From: Cristatella mucedo
Taxonomy: Eukaryota; Bryozoa; Phylactolaemata; Cristatellidae
Direction of reading: 5' to 3'
DNA length: 61,000 bases
Assembly (NCBI GenBank): GCA_009760855.2
Contig: WPIO01000016.1
Location: 6,197,501-6,258,500, forward strand
A model generated the notes under the pieces. That model had not been told where the DNA came from and searched no databases. It saw only the letters and a program-made list of their open reading frames with translations. A program made the position numbers and the translations under genes. Shown one piece after another: positions 39,952-51,766 of the stretch. Position 1 is the stretch's first letter. Every line of letters begins with the position of its first letter.

Positions 39952-39970
<19 letters not shown>
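39843..39970 (+). mobile_element. SINE-2, directly abutting a LINE A tail
   Basis: 'aaggtgctcgccccgaccatggtctggctgag', B box 'gtgggctcgagccc', then 'gcatatgtgaagcgcctgaatagagattaagttctct' and a TA repeat. The first bases of the head are missing; it begins right where the LINE ATT tail ends. Confidence 0.82.
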
Positions 39971-39987
<17 letters not shown>

Positions 39988-41338
39988 TTGGTACTCAAGT
40001 TCAACCGACTCGGCAGCTTCATTTCTATAGCACCAGAATAGCTTTGCAAAGACTTCTGCTAGCTGGCGGTACGGGCCCAGCACTAAGACCGATCCACCCG
40101 ATCGAGCACGCCATCGAGCCGCGATGCAAGTCTGGTGCTGCTACTGCTTGCTATGTGGTCTTCTACAGCACGTAGTCTGACCGATGTCGCCAGGACAGCA
40201 TGTGGTTCTGCTAGAGCCGCAGCCTCGGAGGCCAGCGAAGGATCGGGGCTAATGTGGTCGCTGGTGCTGAATGCCAATGGCCCGCTGAAGCTGGCCATTA
40301 TCAGCCTGGCCTCTCTATGCTGCCGAGTACGTCGCTGCAGCGCTGCGAGTACTACTATTTGCTCGTAGGTTTAAAAGTTACGGGTCTGAGGAAAGGTGTG
40401 CCAGTACATTTTGGTGAATTTTTCTCAACGAACACGATTCAGTAAAGTCTCCACAATTCCCTCGCTGTTCAGACCAGAGGCACAGCCAGGATTTTCCTCG
40501 GGATGGCGAGGAGGCATAACGCGTACAATGTCTATGTTAGGGGCAAAAACCCGAAAGAAATTAAAAACTATAGTGCACATTCACGGTGCTCGTTCGAAAC
40601 TAACGGTTGCCGGTTGCCCATCGTGTGGAAGTGGGACATAATTTCTTCGCTGATTACGGCGGGGCTTAGGAATAGGGACGTCTCACGTATCTGCCCTGAG
40701 ATTTGGGGGAGAGGGCCATTGCTCCCTGGCTTCGCCGCTGCCTCGGACCCTGATTCGGTGCGCTTTTTTTTACAACTGTACAGCATCTCTGGCCACTCGG
40801 GCTTTTAGGGGGCTACGAGAAACAATTTAAATCTTTCGTATAAACAGCCGCTGCAGAAATTAGTAGCACAGGTGGCTAAAGGCATTGGCGACTTAGAGCT
40901 GGGTCTGAGCACAGGGGCCAAAGTGGTTGCTCTTCACGACCAAGATGGTGAGAGCTCGAGTCTTGGGGCAATGGGGTGATCCTGTATTGCCCACTGCAAG
41001 CGGTGACAATAGCCATCAAGGCTCTTCTGCCGCTATAGAAATAGGGCTTTTGAATCAGCCAACCTTTAACTCCAAGCACCGGCTACTCTATTCGTAAGAG
41101 AATCTGAGCGCATGCGGAGGTTGGTCCAGCGAAAGGAAAGAGCCGGGCCAGGACGGTGGACGAAGCTAACACGCACAAATAGGACGTTCCAGTCACCGCT
41201 TCAGAGAAAGCCCGTATTGCAGCTCTTTCGCAGTATTTCGGACTTCAGCATCAGGTTAGCCTACGTTGGCTGAGGAGAACTCCGCAGGCTCAGACGCCGG
41301 CCGGGACGGGCCGGCCCCGACATATATATATACGGGGT
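39971..41338. other. upstream region of MRPS34; one unassigned minus-strand frame
   Basis: A minus-strand frame runs through 40083-40371, from YEQIVVLAALQRR through SDHISPDPSLASEAAALAEP to SRLDGVLDRVDRS and a stop. It reads like ordinary protein, but I recognise no family and no acceptor is convincing. 'ggcacagccaggattttc' near 40482 looks like part of a repeat. Confidence 0.3.
40915..41065 (+). mobile_element. SINE-1 copy, diverged head
   Basis: 'caaagtggttgctcttcacgaccaagatggtgagagctcgagtc' (decayed A/B boxes), body 'gcaagcggtgacaatagccatcaaggctcttctgccgctata', end 'gaatcagcc'. It lies about 360 bp upstream of the MRPS34 start codon. Confidence 0.72.
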
Positions 41339-41368
41339 GCTACCGGAAGTTGTACAGCTTCCGGTAGC
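41339..41368 (+). promoter_or_regulatory. inverted pair of ETS/GABP-type sites in the MRPS34 promoter
   Basis: Arms gctaccggaag (41339-41349) and cttccggtagc (41358-41368) are exact reverse complements with an 8-bp spacer. Each contains ACCGGAAG, the GABP/NRF-2 core; the first reads ACCGGAAGT in full. The pair sits 56 bp before the MRPS34 start codon and just after a TA-rich stretch (41322-41332). GABP-type control is well known for mitochondrial ribosomal genes in vertebrates. Binding here is inferred. Confidence 0.6.
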
Positions 41369-41423
41369 TGAGAGCTACCAAATAGCGGCGTGGGGCACTT
41401 CACCGCCTGTCGTCGGCACGGAA

Positions 41424-42507
41424 ATGCCCGTCAAATACATTGGCCGAAAGAGTGGATACAGCGGAAAGTTTCTCTTTGAGATCCTTGGGCAGCTCAAGAA
41501 TTTCGGCGTGGGTCGCATCGTCGTCCGGGACTCCATCAACAAGCGGTACCCTGAACCCAGCTACTACCGCATCACTAAAGCCTTTCCGAAGTTGGACGAC
41601 CCGGTAATGATGGCAGCTTTTGCGGATCGCTGATGTCTAAATAATTCAGCGTTTCCAACGAATCTTTGTTGTTCAATCTTGGTCAGCGCAGCGATTCCTA
41701 GCGATTTACTACTACCTCCACATCACACCACTTCTCGCCGACCTGCACTGGCTACCAGTCAAGCAATGGATTGACTTCAAGGTTTTGTCGCTCACTTTTA
41801 GGTCACTTCATTATTTGGCTCCAGCCTATCTCTCAGATCTGCTCCCCCACCAGGCCTAGCATCGTACCACCCGCTTTTCGGAATCCAACAGTCTACCAAT
41901 ACCTTGTACAAACCTCAAATCCTTTGGAGATCGAGCATTTAATTTAGTTCGTATGCTCCCAAAGCCTGGAACTTCCTCCCGACTTACGTCAGAACATCCC
42001 CTGACTTGACCACATTTAAAAACAACTTTAAAACACACCTATTTAGGACAGCATTTAGTGGGTCTCTGTGATTCGTCCTTGATGTGCTTATGCGTGCTGA
42101 CACTGTGCATGCTGCCACTAACCACATTTGCATGCTGACCTGTGCATGTCACCCCTAACCATGCTATTCATATTGTTTATCATGCATGATATTACTCACC
42201 ATTCAATTGCGTCTCCCTTTGCAGCAAATATAAAGCGCCTAGAAAGAGACTGAGTTATCTGAGAGCGCTTTATCAAGTGCATTATGATTATTATTACCTG
42301 CCAGCGGTTCGCGGCACTTGCCGCCGACTCGCAGTCCCTTCTTTCCTGGCCTGAAGATATCATTGCTATGCCCAAGTCGAGTCCTGCTACTGCCATCAGC
42401 GCTAGGTTGCTTCATTGTGCGAACACCGGGTCAGATGGTGTACAGAGGCATCGAAACGTCGCCATTACAGCTTAGAGCTCGACAACCTGCTGTCTTTCTC
42501 TCGCCCT

Positions 42508-42591
<84 letters not shown>

Positions 42592-45500
42592 AGCTCTCAG
42601 TCCCTCGAGTGCTTGTTGTCACTTCCTCTCGCTGCTCGTTGACAATGAGTTAACTTGTCAAATATGCTCGCTCACTCGGCAGTGCTGACCGATTTGCTTC
42701 TTTTTGGGTGGCGCTTGAGCACTGCCTCAGCACCGCTTGTCAGCTTGTCGTAGCTAATGTTCGAGTGACCTGCCCCGTAGTTGGGTCGCGGCACTACTGC
42801 AAAGCCTCTGTTTTACTGACTTCTGCTCTGCGCCCGCCACTTGCACCTGCCACTTGCACCAGCTCCGAGTCTCCCCAGTGTGTGACTGCTCGTCGGAAAC
42901 GAGCCACGAGCTCGCACAGTCTTTAGCAGATGGAAAGCCACCGCCTGTGAGTGCTCAAGAGCTGAGAAAAACAGTTGTTTGTGGAAAAGGCAATCAACAG
43001 CAATAAGCAGAGGCTCTGTTTCAGCTTCCGACCCGATCCCGTCCTCAGCCATGTGCAATCCAGAGAATGTCTTCTAGCTAGTCCTTGACGCCTGCCGATT
43101 CATCTGTCGATCAAAGACGACTGTCATCTCAGATCAACCAGCACCGCCGAATCGCGAGGCCTATACGTTCCGTTCATGTGCAAAGCAAATTGTATGCTAT
43201 CGATCAATGTCTGATTTCACCACCGTAATACTGCTGTCAGTCTGTCCGTCTCTAGCCGACTTTCGTCGGCTGGGCAAGCTCGCCCGATTTGCCCAACAAG
43301 AAACAGCTTCCTGCTTCCTGGGGGATCAGCATGTTCGTCGAATTGCCCCCCCCCCTGCCCTCCTCCATCCCTGCCAAGCCCTCTTCAGATGAGCGACTTG
43401 CTCTTGCATTCCAATGTCCACAAGTGCTTTTCCCGGGACTGGTTGCTTGCTGTGCCGTCGCTTGGTCGACCGGTGCTTAGTGAGAGCTCCATGAGCGCCT
43501 GATTTCTGTCGTATGTGCTTGGGTGGCCGAAGAACCTATTAATAACTCGACCGTCCTACTCTGTATTTGGTAGCTGCTGCCGTGCATCTGGACATGCATC
43601 TGATTGGCACATGATGGAGGCCTTTGGCTCGCCTGGCCAGCTGCAAGAAACCGATCAGTGTTGGCGTGTGCCTAGTGTGGGCCCTTGTCTCAGCCATCGA
43701 GTGTTCGTTTATAGAAGTTGTGACACCCAATAGTTTGGGGTGGCTAGAGATTGAAATAGCATTTGATTTGTGTGAGTGGCAGTACTCAAGACGTGTCAAG
43801 ATATTCAGTGGCATGGCAACTCGGCTTATGATAAACACATGTGATAATAATTTTCATAGCACCCTGTAAATAAAACAATTTTCTTACTAGCACTTCGCAT
43901 AGGCTGGAAAGGAAGCAGTCAAACTGATTAGTTGTTATATCGTGCATATTGCAGCAAGCATGGGTGCATAAAGCTGGATTTGCATATACAATAATTCATT
44001 TAGTATAATTCATTTATATAGCACCCAAGAGAACTTAATCTCTATTCAGGTGCTTCACATATGCCTCGGGGCTCGAGCCCACGACCTCGGTCAGACCTTG
44101 GTCGGGGCGAGCACCTTAACCGCTAGACGAAACCAGCTCGGCTGTGGGAGACTGGGAAGAGAGGTGTGTTTACAGCTTTGCTTGAATTTCATCAAGAAAG
44201 GGTGTGCAGTGTTGTCAGTTTGGCATAGGAACTGATGACGTTACCTCCGAAAAAACTTGAGGTTGGTTAGAGGCACGGCTAAACGACCCGAGTCAGAGGA
44301 GTGGGTGTCATGTGATGAAGCCAGGGGAGCAAGTATGTCAGACAGATCGAGGTCAGAGCGAGAGACTGACAGACTTAAAAAGTGATCGACAGGACACTTT
44401 GAATCGATGCGCTGATTGATGGGAAAGAATAATAATAATAATAATAATAATAATGCACTTGATAAAGCACCCTCAGAGAACTCAATCTCTTTCTAGGTGC
44501 TTTACATTTGCTGCAAAGGAAACACGGTCGAATGGAAATCACTGCAGGTCAGAGAGAAGCAGTGTAATGTGGCAGTTGAACGTTCAAGGCAGGCAAGCGT
44601 TGCTGCCTAGTTTTGCGCTATTTGTTTCAAAGAACAAGTTTATATAAAACTATGTTGTATAGGTTTTAATTGAGTTGTAGTTTATATAGACTAAGCAGGG
44701 TGTTGCTAATGCAAGGACTGGGTTGACTATGGCACCATTGTCTTAGGTCGCCTAAGTTTGTTGCAGTGCTGTAATGCAATGTATCTCCTGTAACTCTGCA
44801 AAGATGAAGTGGGTGTTACGCAGGAGATTTTTAAATAGTACACTCAAAGCTTAATCGACTTTCGGTAGGCATTCGGTAGCCAACAGACTTCATCTCATGC
44901 AACAAAGAGAAAGTGAGAAGCATAGCTGAGTCATGAAGACAGTTGAGGTAGTGAGTAGCATGGAAGTAGCAGCTCAGGATCGCTGGAAAGGATGAGCTGC
45001 AGTAAGCCGCAGGAGAACAGATGTCGCATAGGAATTGTGGAAGTGAACTCCACAGCCTAGGACCTGCAGAGCGAAAGCTTCCATGTTGGCGAAAGTATGC
45101 AGACTACTCGACTGCAGAGCTGTGATGCTGGCTGTCATTTAATGAAATTCCATTGCAGTTTGGAGCAGGACACCCTACTTCCGTGCGGAAGCTCGGTGGG
45201 GGGCAGGGGTGGTGGTGGTGTAAGGAAAGTGCCGAAGGAAGATTCTGGTGATATAATCTCCTGAGAGGGTGAAGCTCACCAGTTTCTGAGTGACGCAAAG
45301 CTTTGCCGATAATTACCAGGTTGGTCTCGTTGTCATTCAACGTGTGAAGTTCTACTGCTGCGCGCCGATGGGCGGGGCTGCTGCAATCGGCCGAGTCTCG
45401 TGAGAGCGCGGTGCACGCTGCGTGCGGTGCGCCGCTGACTTCCGGTCTGGACGTTGCAGGAGCGCAAGCGAGGCCTCGTGCACGCCACGCAGGTGTTTCG

Positions 45501-45849
45501 CGGCCGACAGCTGGTCGAGGAGCAGGTGGTCACCACCGGCTACACACCCGACTGGCGGCTGGTGTCCAGGGAGGACGAGCCGGCGCTGGTACAACGCGCC
45601 GCCCAAGCGGCCCGAGCAGCCGGCGCTGCCTCTGCGGCGGCCGAATCGCCACGACCGCCGGCCTCTGTCGAGATGCCGCCACTGCTCGAAGCGCTCTACA
45701 TCGCAAGGCTGCAGCGTAGCGGCGCTGCTGCGGCGGCGCAAAAGCCCTTGCTGCAATTGCAGTTTCGCCCTCGGCCGCTGACGACGGCCGTGACCGATGC
45801 TGAGCACGCTGCTGCCGCCCCCGGCTTGCAGCAGGAGCAGTCGGCGTAG
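41424..45849 (+). CDS. MRPS34: MRPS34 (mS34), mitochondrial small-subunit ribosomal protein, 2 exons
   Basis: Component of the mitochondrial 28S ribosomal subunit. Exon 1 is 41424-41603 (60 codons, donor CCG|GTAATG) and exon 2 is 45460-45849 (acceptor GTTGCAG|GAG, stop TAG). Both borders are phase 0 and the protein is 189 residues (human 218). The start MPVKYIGRKSGYSGKFLFEI is chosen because it matches the short N terminus I expect for invertebrate mS34; an upstream in-frame ATG at 41337 precedes the promoter-like inverted repeat. Family marks are LGQLKNFGVGRIVVR, RYPEPSYYRI, YTPDWRLVSREDEP and PPLLEALYIARLQRSG. An alanine-rich insert lies after the DWRLV block. The 3.9-kb intron holds LINE A (41715-42297), (CT)n, SINE-2 and LINE B. 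I see no AATAAA soon after the stop. Confidence 0.93.
41715..42297 (+). mobile_element. LINE family A 3' end in the MRPS34 intron
   Basis: Starts at the [12 protein letters not shown] codons and runs through NSLPTYVRTSPD (one frame change), the 3' UTR and 'ataaagcgcctagaaagagactgagtt' to ATT repeats. Same sense as the host gene. Close to the copy at 38375-39842. Confidence 0.88.
42511..42592. repeat. (CT)n microsatellite
   Basis: About 80 bp of CT repeat in the MRPS34 intron. Confidence 0.96.
42593..43854. other. MRPS34 intron interior, no feature recognised
   Basis: Unique-looking sequence without a recognisable exon or repeat. The open frames here are short and lack domain features. Confidence 0.4.
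43855..43925 (-). mobile_element. LINE family A-like tail remnant
   Basis: 'aataattttcatagcaccctg', 'gcacttcgcataggctggaaaggaagca' correspond to the antisense tail with a deletion in the middle. Confidence 0.55.
43985..44135 (-). mobile_element. SINE-2, most complete copy
   Basis: On the minus strand: A-box-like 'tcgtctagcggttaaggtgc', B box 'gtgggctcgagcccc', then 'gaggcatatgtgaagcacctgaatagagattaagttctct' and 'tgggtgctatataaatgaattat'. The head-to-tail junction lies just after the B-box arm. The tail is LINE A-like. Confidence 0.85.
44428..44545 (-). mobile_element. LINE family A 3' tail (solo)
   Basis: Nine AAT units, 'gcacttgataaagcaccctcagagaactc', 'ctaggtgctttacatttgctgcaaaggaaacacg'. 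It is followed by a short stretch of RT-derived antisense ('ggtcagagagaagcagtg'). Confidence 0.82.
44785..45345 (-). mobile_element. LINE family B, 3' UTR plus RT pieces
   Basis: From 'cctgtaactctgcaaag' through 'cagacttcatctcatgcaac' and 'agctcaggatcgctgg', then a jump to an RT segment with antisense LNDNETNLVIIGKA at about 45290-45340. Internal deletion and frameshifts; ends about 115 bp before MRPS34 exon 2. Confidence 0.72.
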
Positions 45850-46504
45850 GTAACCGCCGGCGGTTCCTCGGGCCGGCCTACGCCGGCGAGCCACGTGCCT
45901 GAGGCCGGGGGGGGGGGAGAACGAGCTTGTGAGCTCGAGAAAAGGAGTGCGGCGCCTCAACTGGCCGTCACTCGAAGGCATCCGCGTCGTCTATTGGCAG
46001 CACCGGTGCCGCCTGTGCCATTGGGCAGAGGCAGGCCCGCGCCTGGCCCGTTTTCCCTCGGATCTGTCTGTGCTGTGTGCCTCGTTCTGGTCTTGCGATC
46101 CTGAATATCTTGCCGAAATGTAGATGCCTCCATTGCGGCGGCGACGAGTGCGACGCAGCGCCACGATATCTGACATGAGCATTTGAGCCAGTGAGCCTGG
46201 CAGCGGGCTGGTATTTCTTAAGAAAGCAGAAAGTGTTTCGTTCGCCCGGAAGCGAAGCTTTTTCTCTTTGATGCTCAGCTGCTAAGGGCTAAGAGAGTCG
46301 ATGTTTTGCCGATTGGCCCAGTTTATCACGTGCCGGGTTCATCTGTGCACGGTCAGGCTGAATCGAGCCCCTGGCCTGCTGCATATACAGCAGCTTTGTG
46401 TATCGAGCTTAGAAAGCCAAAGCTGGTTTTTAGAAACTGTAAGGGCCCCACCTACAGCATAAGCAGAGCTAGCTAACAAGCTAGCCGTGCACGAGATTTA
46501 ATGC
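45850..46504. other. MRPS34 3' flank, no gene assigned
   Basis: Contains a G run and a 65-codon plus-strand frame (45929-46123, start MSSRKGVRRLNWPS) of unknown meaning. Probably 3' UTR, although no canonical poly(A) hexamer was found. Confidence 0.35.
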
Positions 46505-46676
46505 TGAAGGTTCGTGATAGCCTAGGAGGTATGGTGCTTGCTCTGCACGACCGAGGTCGTGGATTGGAATCCTGCAGTGGGCAAACTCTTATAGCCAACT
46601 GCAAGCAATGGTGATAGCCGCCAAGGCTCTTCCGACACTGTACAAATGAGGCTGTTAAATCCACTAATATGCTAGG
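46505..46676 (+). mobile_element. SINE-1 copy
   Basis: 'gatagcctaggaggtatggtgc', B box 'gtggattggaatcc' (one change), body 'gcaagcaatggtgatagccgccaaggctcttccg', end 'gaggctgttaaatccacta'. Confidence 0.8.
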
Positions 46677-46976
46677 TGTTTGTGTATTCGAGACTCGTGA
46701 GCAATGTATCTACTGCCCGACCAGTCTGTATGAAGCCTGATGGAGTATAGGTAGATCTATACTGTGTGCCGGTGGCATCTACCTTCATAATGGACTCGGT
46801 CAGTTTTCAGTCCGAGTTGTGGCCTACTTCACCCACACGGGAGGGCAGTAGTCTATTGAATGAAGGAGAAAGGAAGAGGCGTCTTGCCCACTGCATAAGA
46901 AAGAACATCAGATCTACTTCAAGAGCCCATCTCCATTGGATTGAAAGGGATGGCAGCAGTGTGTATACACGTGTAT

Positions 46977-46990
46977 GTATATATGTATAC

Positions 46991-47036
<46 letters not shown>

Positions 47037-47040
47037 CTCA

Positions 47041-47120
<80 letters not shown>
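46977..47120. repeat. (TA)n microsatellite, two blocks
   Basis: TA runs at about 46990-47034 and 47045-47120, split by 'actcacac'. 'agtgtgataactttgtgataac' follows. Confidence 0.95.
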
Positions 47121-47124
<4 letters not shown>

Positions 47125-48034
47125 TGATAACTTTGTGATAACGATGCTGCCTTTATTTAATAGTCGTACCGCTTGAGCCCTTCTTTGTGAAGGCTTCGAT
47201 AAGCTTGGATTACCGAAACTTGTCAACCCTTCCGAGTCCTTCGAAGAACAGATCAAAAGCATTAGAGAGGTTATGGATGGGCAACTAATTCTCTGTACGC
47301 TGTGCTCTTTTTAATATTGATATGAATTGAGTAAACGTCCAACAAACTGATGAAAAATAACGGACAGTATGGATCCATCTTTAGGTTATTACTGACAGTA
47401 TGGTTAGGTAACCACTTGGCGGCTCACCTGGTTATTGCTGCTGCACACTAATGTCACGTGACTGCTGCAGCTGCCACCACATCCTCGAATTTTAGCGCTC
47501 AATGACGAGGTACTAATAACCGCTTGAGTAAGGGACGCGTCTGAACTTGGCTTCATTTGAGAAAATTTCATTTCGTTGAAGAAACCTGGCTCGATGCAGC
47601 AGCCTGGGTTACTAAATGACGTGCGGTTGTCTTGCTGTTGTGATTGTTGATTTAGATCTCTAGACAACCAGGCCCGTAGTGGGCAGGAGTGACCTTCGTA
47701 AATAATTTCCGGAAGCTGCTAGGCAGCGTCCGCCTCCGGGTGCCGTCGCAAGTTGCCTAAGGAGACTAAGACATTCAGCGATTTCGTTGGCGATTGCCTT
47801 AACACGGGTAAAATGTGGGGGGACAAATGGGCTACGTCTATTCAGAATACGCGTGCTCGTGCCGAGAAAGCACCGGAGGTTGACCGGATTGGACAGCGAC
47901 TTCAGAAGCAGGTCGGGCGGCAAGGCGCAAAGAGATAACTGTGACCTATTTTAGTTGAGGCTAAAGAGGCTGCGGAAGAGTCGGCTCAGTGCAGCGGCCA
48001 TTTTCAGAGAGGGATCATCAATTTTTTTAAAGGT

Positions 48035-48142
48035 TGGCTAATTCAGCAGCCTCATTTTTATAGCGGCAGAGGAGTCTTAATGGCTATCACCACCGCTTGC
48101 GATGGCTAATGAAGGATCACCAACTGCAGGACTCAAACTTAT
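48035..48142 (-). mobile_element. SINE-1 fragment
   Basis: 'ggctaattcagcagcctcatttttatagcggcagaggag', 'caccaccgcttgc', 'aaggatcaccaactgcaggactcaaac'. Truncated after the B box. Confidence 0.72.
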
Positions 48143-49177
48143 TCGATCCGATATTTAGATGAACTAAAGGACCTTTCAAGCCTTTACTTTGTGCCTTGCG
48201 ACCCCCGCAGAGATGAGTTTTAGCCATCAGTGCAAAAATTTTGGCACGCATTTGAATTGAAATCGACTGATTCAATGTTCAGGCTACGTCGCGAACTTAC
48301 GTACGTATGTCCATTAAGTACAAGTCACTGGTAATCTGCCGGTGCTGCACAATGGGAAGAGAGACCGCACGAATGTGAAAGGTAAATGCATTTAAGTTGA
48401 AAATAAAAATTTTCGTGAACAAAGCCACAAATTCAGCGTTCCCAAAAGCGTTAAAGTATCCAACTTTGACTACAATTGATTCGAAACAAACAGCAATGCG
48501 CCTAGAATATATGCGTAAATATCGCAGGCAACGACGAGGTCATTTGTATTGCATTTTAAACAGATTGGAAATAGGGCAAGACCTCAGTAGGGACTAAATA
48601 CTGTAGCACCAAATACGAGTACCGCATTATTGCCGGCGCGCGGCTAAAATCAATATTTGCGCATTCTTTTCTTCGGTGGTAGTACATCTATGCTGAATCC
48701 TTGGCCAACCCTGATTTGACCCTCTTGCTTTCGAGATCGTGGGTTCAACTACTGCTTAGAGCAGCACCGCATTTATTCTTTTTTGCTTGCGCTGCGATAT
48801 GAAAGTGGGAGCGCACAGTGTAGAATCGATCCCGCTGACGATGCGGCTGAGTGCCTATATTTTCATTACTCAGCAACGCATTTCCAGCAGACTAAATTCC
48901 CTTGTTGCAGAAATCATTCAACTTTAGCAAGTGGTTCATTTCATTGCAATAAAATGTATAAAGGAATTTGCACTGCAAGTTGAGATGCTCTAATGCCGGC
49001 ATGCCGCTCTCATGTCGAGCCCATTTACTGCACCTTTCGCTGAGCAGTTGGGTATTTCTTCTTCCGGTTCACTTCGTTTCGCGACGCTTGCATGGTGTCG
49101 GTCAACCGTTGTTTACTATCAGTGACCATTCATCTCCGCGAGTGCGCTCTCTGGGTGAACACCTTGATATATCGATC

Positions 49178-51683
49178 ATGGAGAGCCGAGATGGCTGTCT
49201 CGAAGACGACGCTGTTAAGACTTTCGAAAACGCGGCCATCTACGTGAGAACCGCGGGTGCTCGGTTAGACTCCAGCAAACTGCTCTTCCTGTATGGCAGG
49301 TTTAAGCAGGTAATAGTGTTTACCGCCGCTGGACATTAGACGCGCGTGCCCTTGTCCGGAGTAGCACGTTTCTGCTCGATTCCGCGTCGACGGCGTTCCC
49401 TCCTCCGCTGCGGTCATGGCGACGAACGAACCACGGACGCCCCTCACCAGCTCCCTGCTTTGACGGGGATACATCGCTACGCCTGTCATCCCAAACTCAT
49501 GTCCGCTCGGCTCTTTTCTCTCGCACTCTGTGAGCATTAGGCGGCAGTTATTGCAGACGGTAGTTAGCGCGGACCGCGCCGCAGGGCGTGTCCAGTGTGT
49601 AACTCTCCTCCTCGCGTCCGTGTACTTTCAGCCCAGAGTATTTCGCATTCGAATTTGCTCTTCGCGCGAAGCTTAGCCTAATTTTATTCGTAGCTTGGTT
49701 TTTTCATTTCGCCAACGCCTATGGCTCATTAACGTAGGGTTCGACAGAGTATACGACGCGTGCTAGAATTTCTAGAACGCGGTCTGCTCTAGAACACCCG
49801 ACGTAACAGCGGCTGCCGAGCATTAGATGATTACGGGGGTGTGATTATAGTAATAGTAATAATGTCTTCTGTGTATAGTGCCCTTAGAGAACCGATGGCA
49901 GTACGACAGGAGGCATGTGTATGTGACACTGTAATTTGTACAGTTTGGCCGGAGCAAGAGAGTGGATGAACCCAAAAGGTGAGTGAAAGTCTTAGGTCTT
50001 GAAAGCATGCCAGTTGATTGTTCTATTCTACTCTTTGAGGACTCGCTTTTGATCACGAAGCTTGATCTGCTGGCACTGTGCTGTTCTGCACTGCACCTCA
50101 CATAGGCATGCCGGGAAGAGGGGGACGGGAGTGAGGCCAGATACAGCCGTGGACTGATCCGAAGGAGCAGCTTGGTGCTCGGCACGTCTCTTAGCTGCTG
50201 CCGTTAGGGCCAGCCAAGGTCAAGGCAGGGCCCCTAGGAAAATTCCACACGGCTTGGGTGTAGCTCTGGTACGCTACATTTAGGAGCCCTAGCCAGTGCT
50301 TGACTCGCTGGGATGGTGCCTTCTTGTCTCACCGTCGTCAGCGTGTGGTTGTGGCCGTGATCAAGGCAAGGATGTCAGTGAGGCAAGAGAGGACCAGCTG
50401 TAGCTGGCACATCGACGGCCTACTAATCACCGTTGTCAGCATGACGAGCGTGCCAGCGCAGGGCGCTTGTGTCATGCCTGCCGCCATCTGAGCCGCCGTG
50501 GAGGACTGGTCTTTCATTGTGGCAAATGAAACCCAAGTGAAAGCCATGAATAATAATAATAATAATGCACTTGATAAAGTGCCCTCAGAGAACTCAATCT
50601 CTTCCTAGACGCTTTACATTTGCTGCAAGGGATGCGTCTTATCTACACTATCAGCAAATGTAAAATGCCTAGGAAGAGATGTGAGTACTCCGAGACTCTG
50701 AGAGTGCTGTATGACTAGATTTATTAATATTACTATTATTATTATTATTACATCTTTTCTAGATGTAGTCAAGGATGCCTGATGTACGGTAGCCACACTT
50801 TTGTTACACTTATAGGAATGCAAGCTTCTGCTTCTATTCCTTTCTCTAATGTTTTGCATTCCTTGATGTGCAGGTGCTGGCTTGGTATCTGATGTCTTAT
50901 GTGTGAGAATGGAGATGCTGCTACTGACCTTACTGGTTGCCTACATAGATATGCTTGATCTTACTTGACATCACTGTATAGATATGCTTGATCTTACTTG
51001 CAAGCATCACTGCTATGCTTGCTTGCTTTCCAGGAATCTTCTGTTGCAGGCTAAAGAGGGCCCTTGCAATGTTCCTAAACCTGGCTTTTTTGACTTTCAA
51101 GGCAAGCAGAAATGGTCAGTATCCAGACAATAGATGTGCACCTGCTGCCAGTGCTCTGTTAGCTCTACCTGCTGCTTGAATGAACAGCTTAATAGTAAAA
51201 TGGTTGCCTGCTACTGCTTACGGTGTGCATTTTACTAACAAGTTTATATGGTACCTTTTCGATTTACATATGGTTTGCCTAGAAATGGATTTTTATCTAG
51301 CTTTCTTGGAGTGTGAAACTGCTTTCTTTTTATTAATATTATTGTGTATGCACCTATGTAGCAAGCAAGTATGACTAAAAATGTCACCTGTTGCAAGCAC
51401 TTTTCATAAGAGCCGAAGGCTTAGTCGGGCATCGTCCATTATGGAATGCTGACATGCTGATTTACATTTATTGTGCTATAACCTGTAGAATCTTAATAAT
51501 GCCACAGCAAGCAATTACCAGCCATCACGAGGAGAGAGAGAGAGGTGGTTAGAGAGGAGAGAGAGGGGGAGAAGAAAGATTGACAGATCCGCAGAGTGAC
51601 ATAGCAAGTTTAGTGGAGAGTCAGACGGCAAGACTAGCTGGGAGGGGAGAGAGAGAGCCAAGACAGACAAATAGGCAGTGTGT

Positions 51684-51766
<83 letters not shown>

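Larger units (their letters stand above)
46677..49177. other. MRPS34-ACBD6 intergenic region
   Basis: Contains (TA)n tracts, a SINE-1 copy and unique DNA. A 62-codon plus-strand frame at 47753-47938 (MPKETKTFSDFVGD) and its antisense frame match nothing I know. 48200-48620 is noticeably AT-richer than its surroundings. A B-box-like 'gtgggttcaactac' near 48738 may be a further SINE scrap. Confidence 0.4.

Noticed and set aside
47660-47938. Complementary frames MPKETKTFSDF (plus) and MPPDLLLKSLS (minus)
   Set aside because: Short, unmatched, no splice context; more likely repeat-derived or chance.
48968-49177. Upstream in-frame ATG extension of ACBD6
   Set aside because: The extra 70 codons have no similarity to the family, and the 49178 start fits the ACB domain border.
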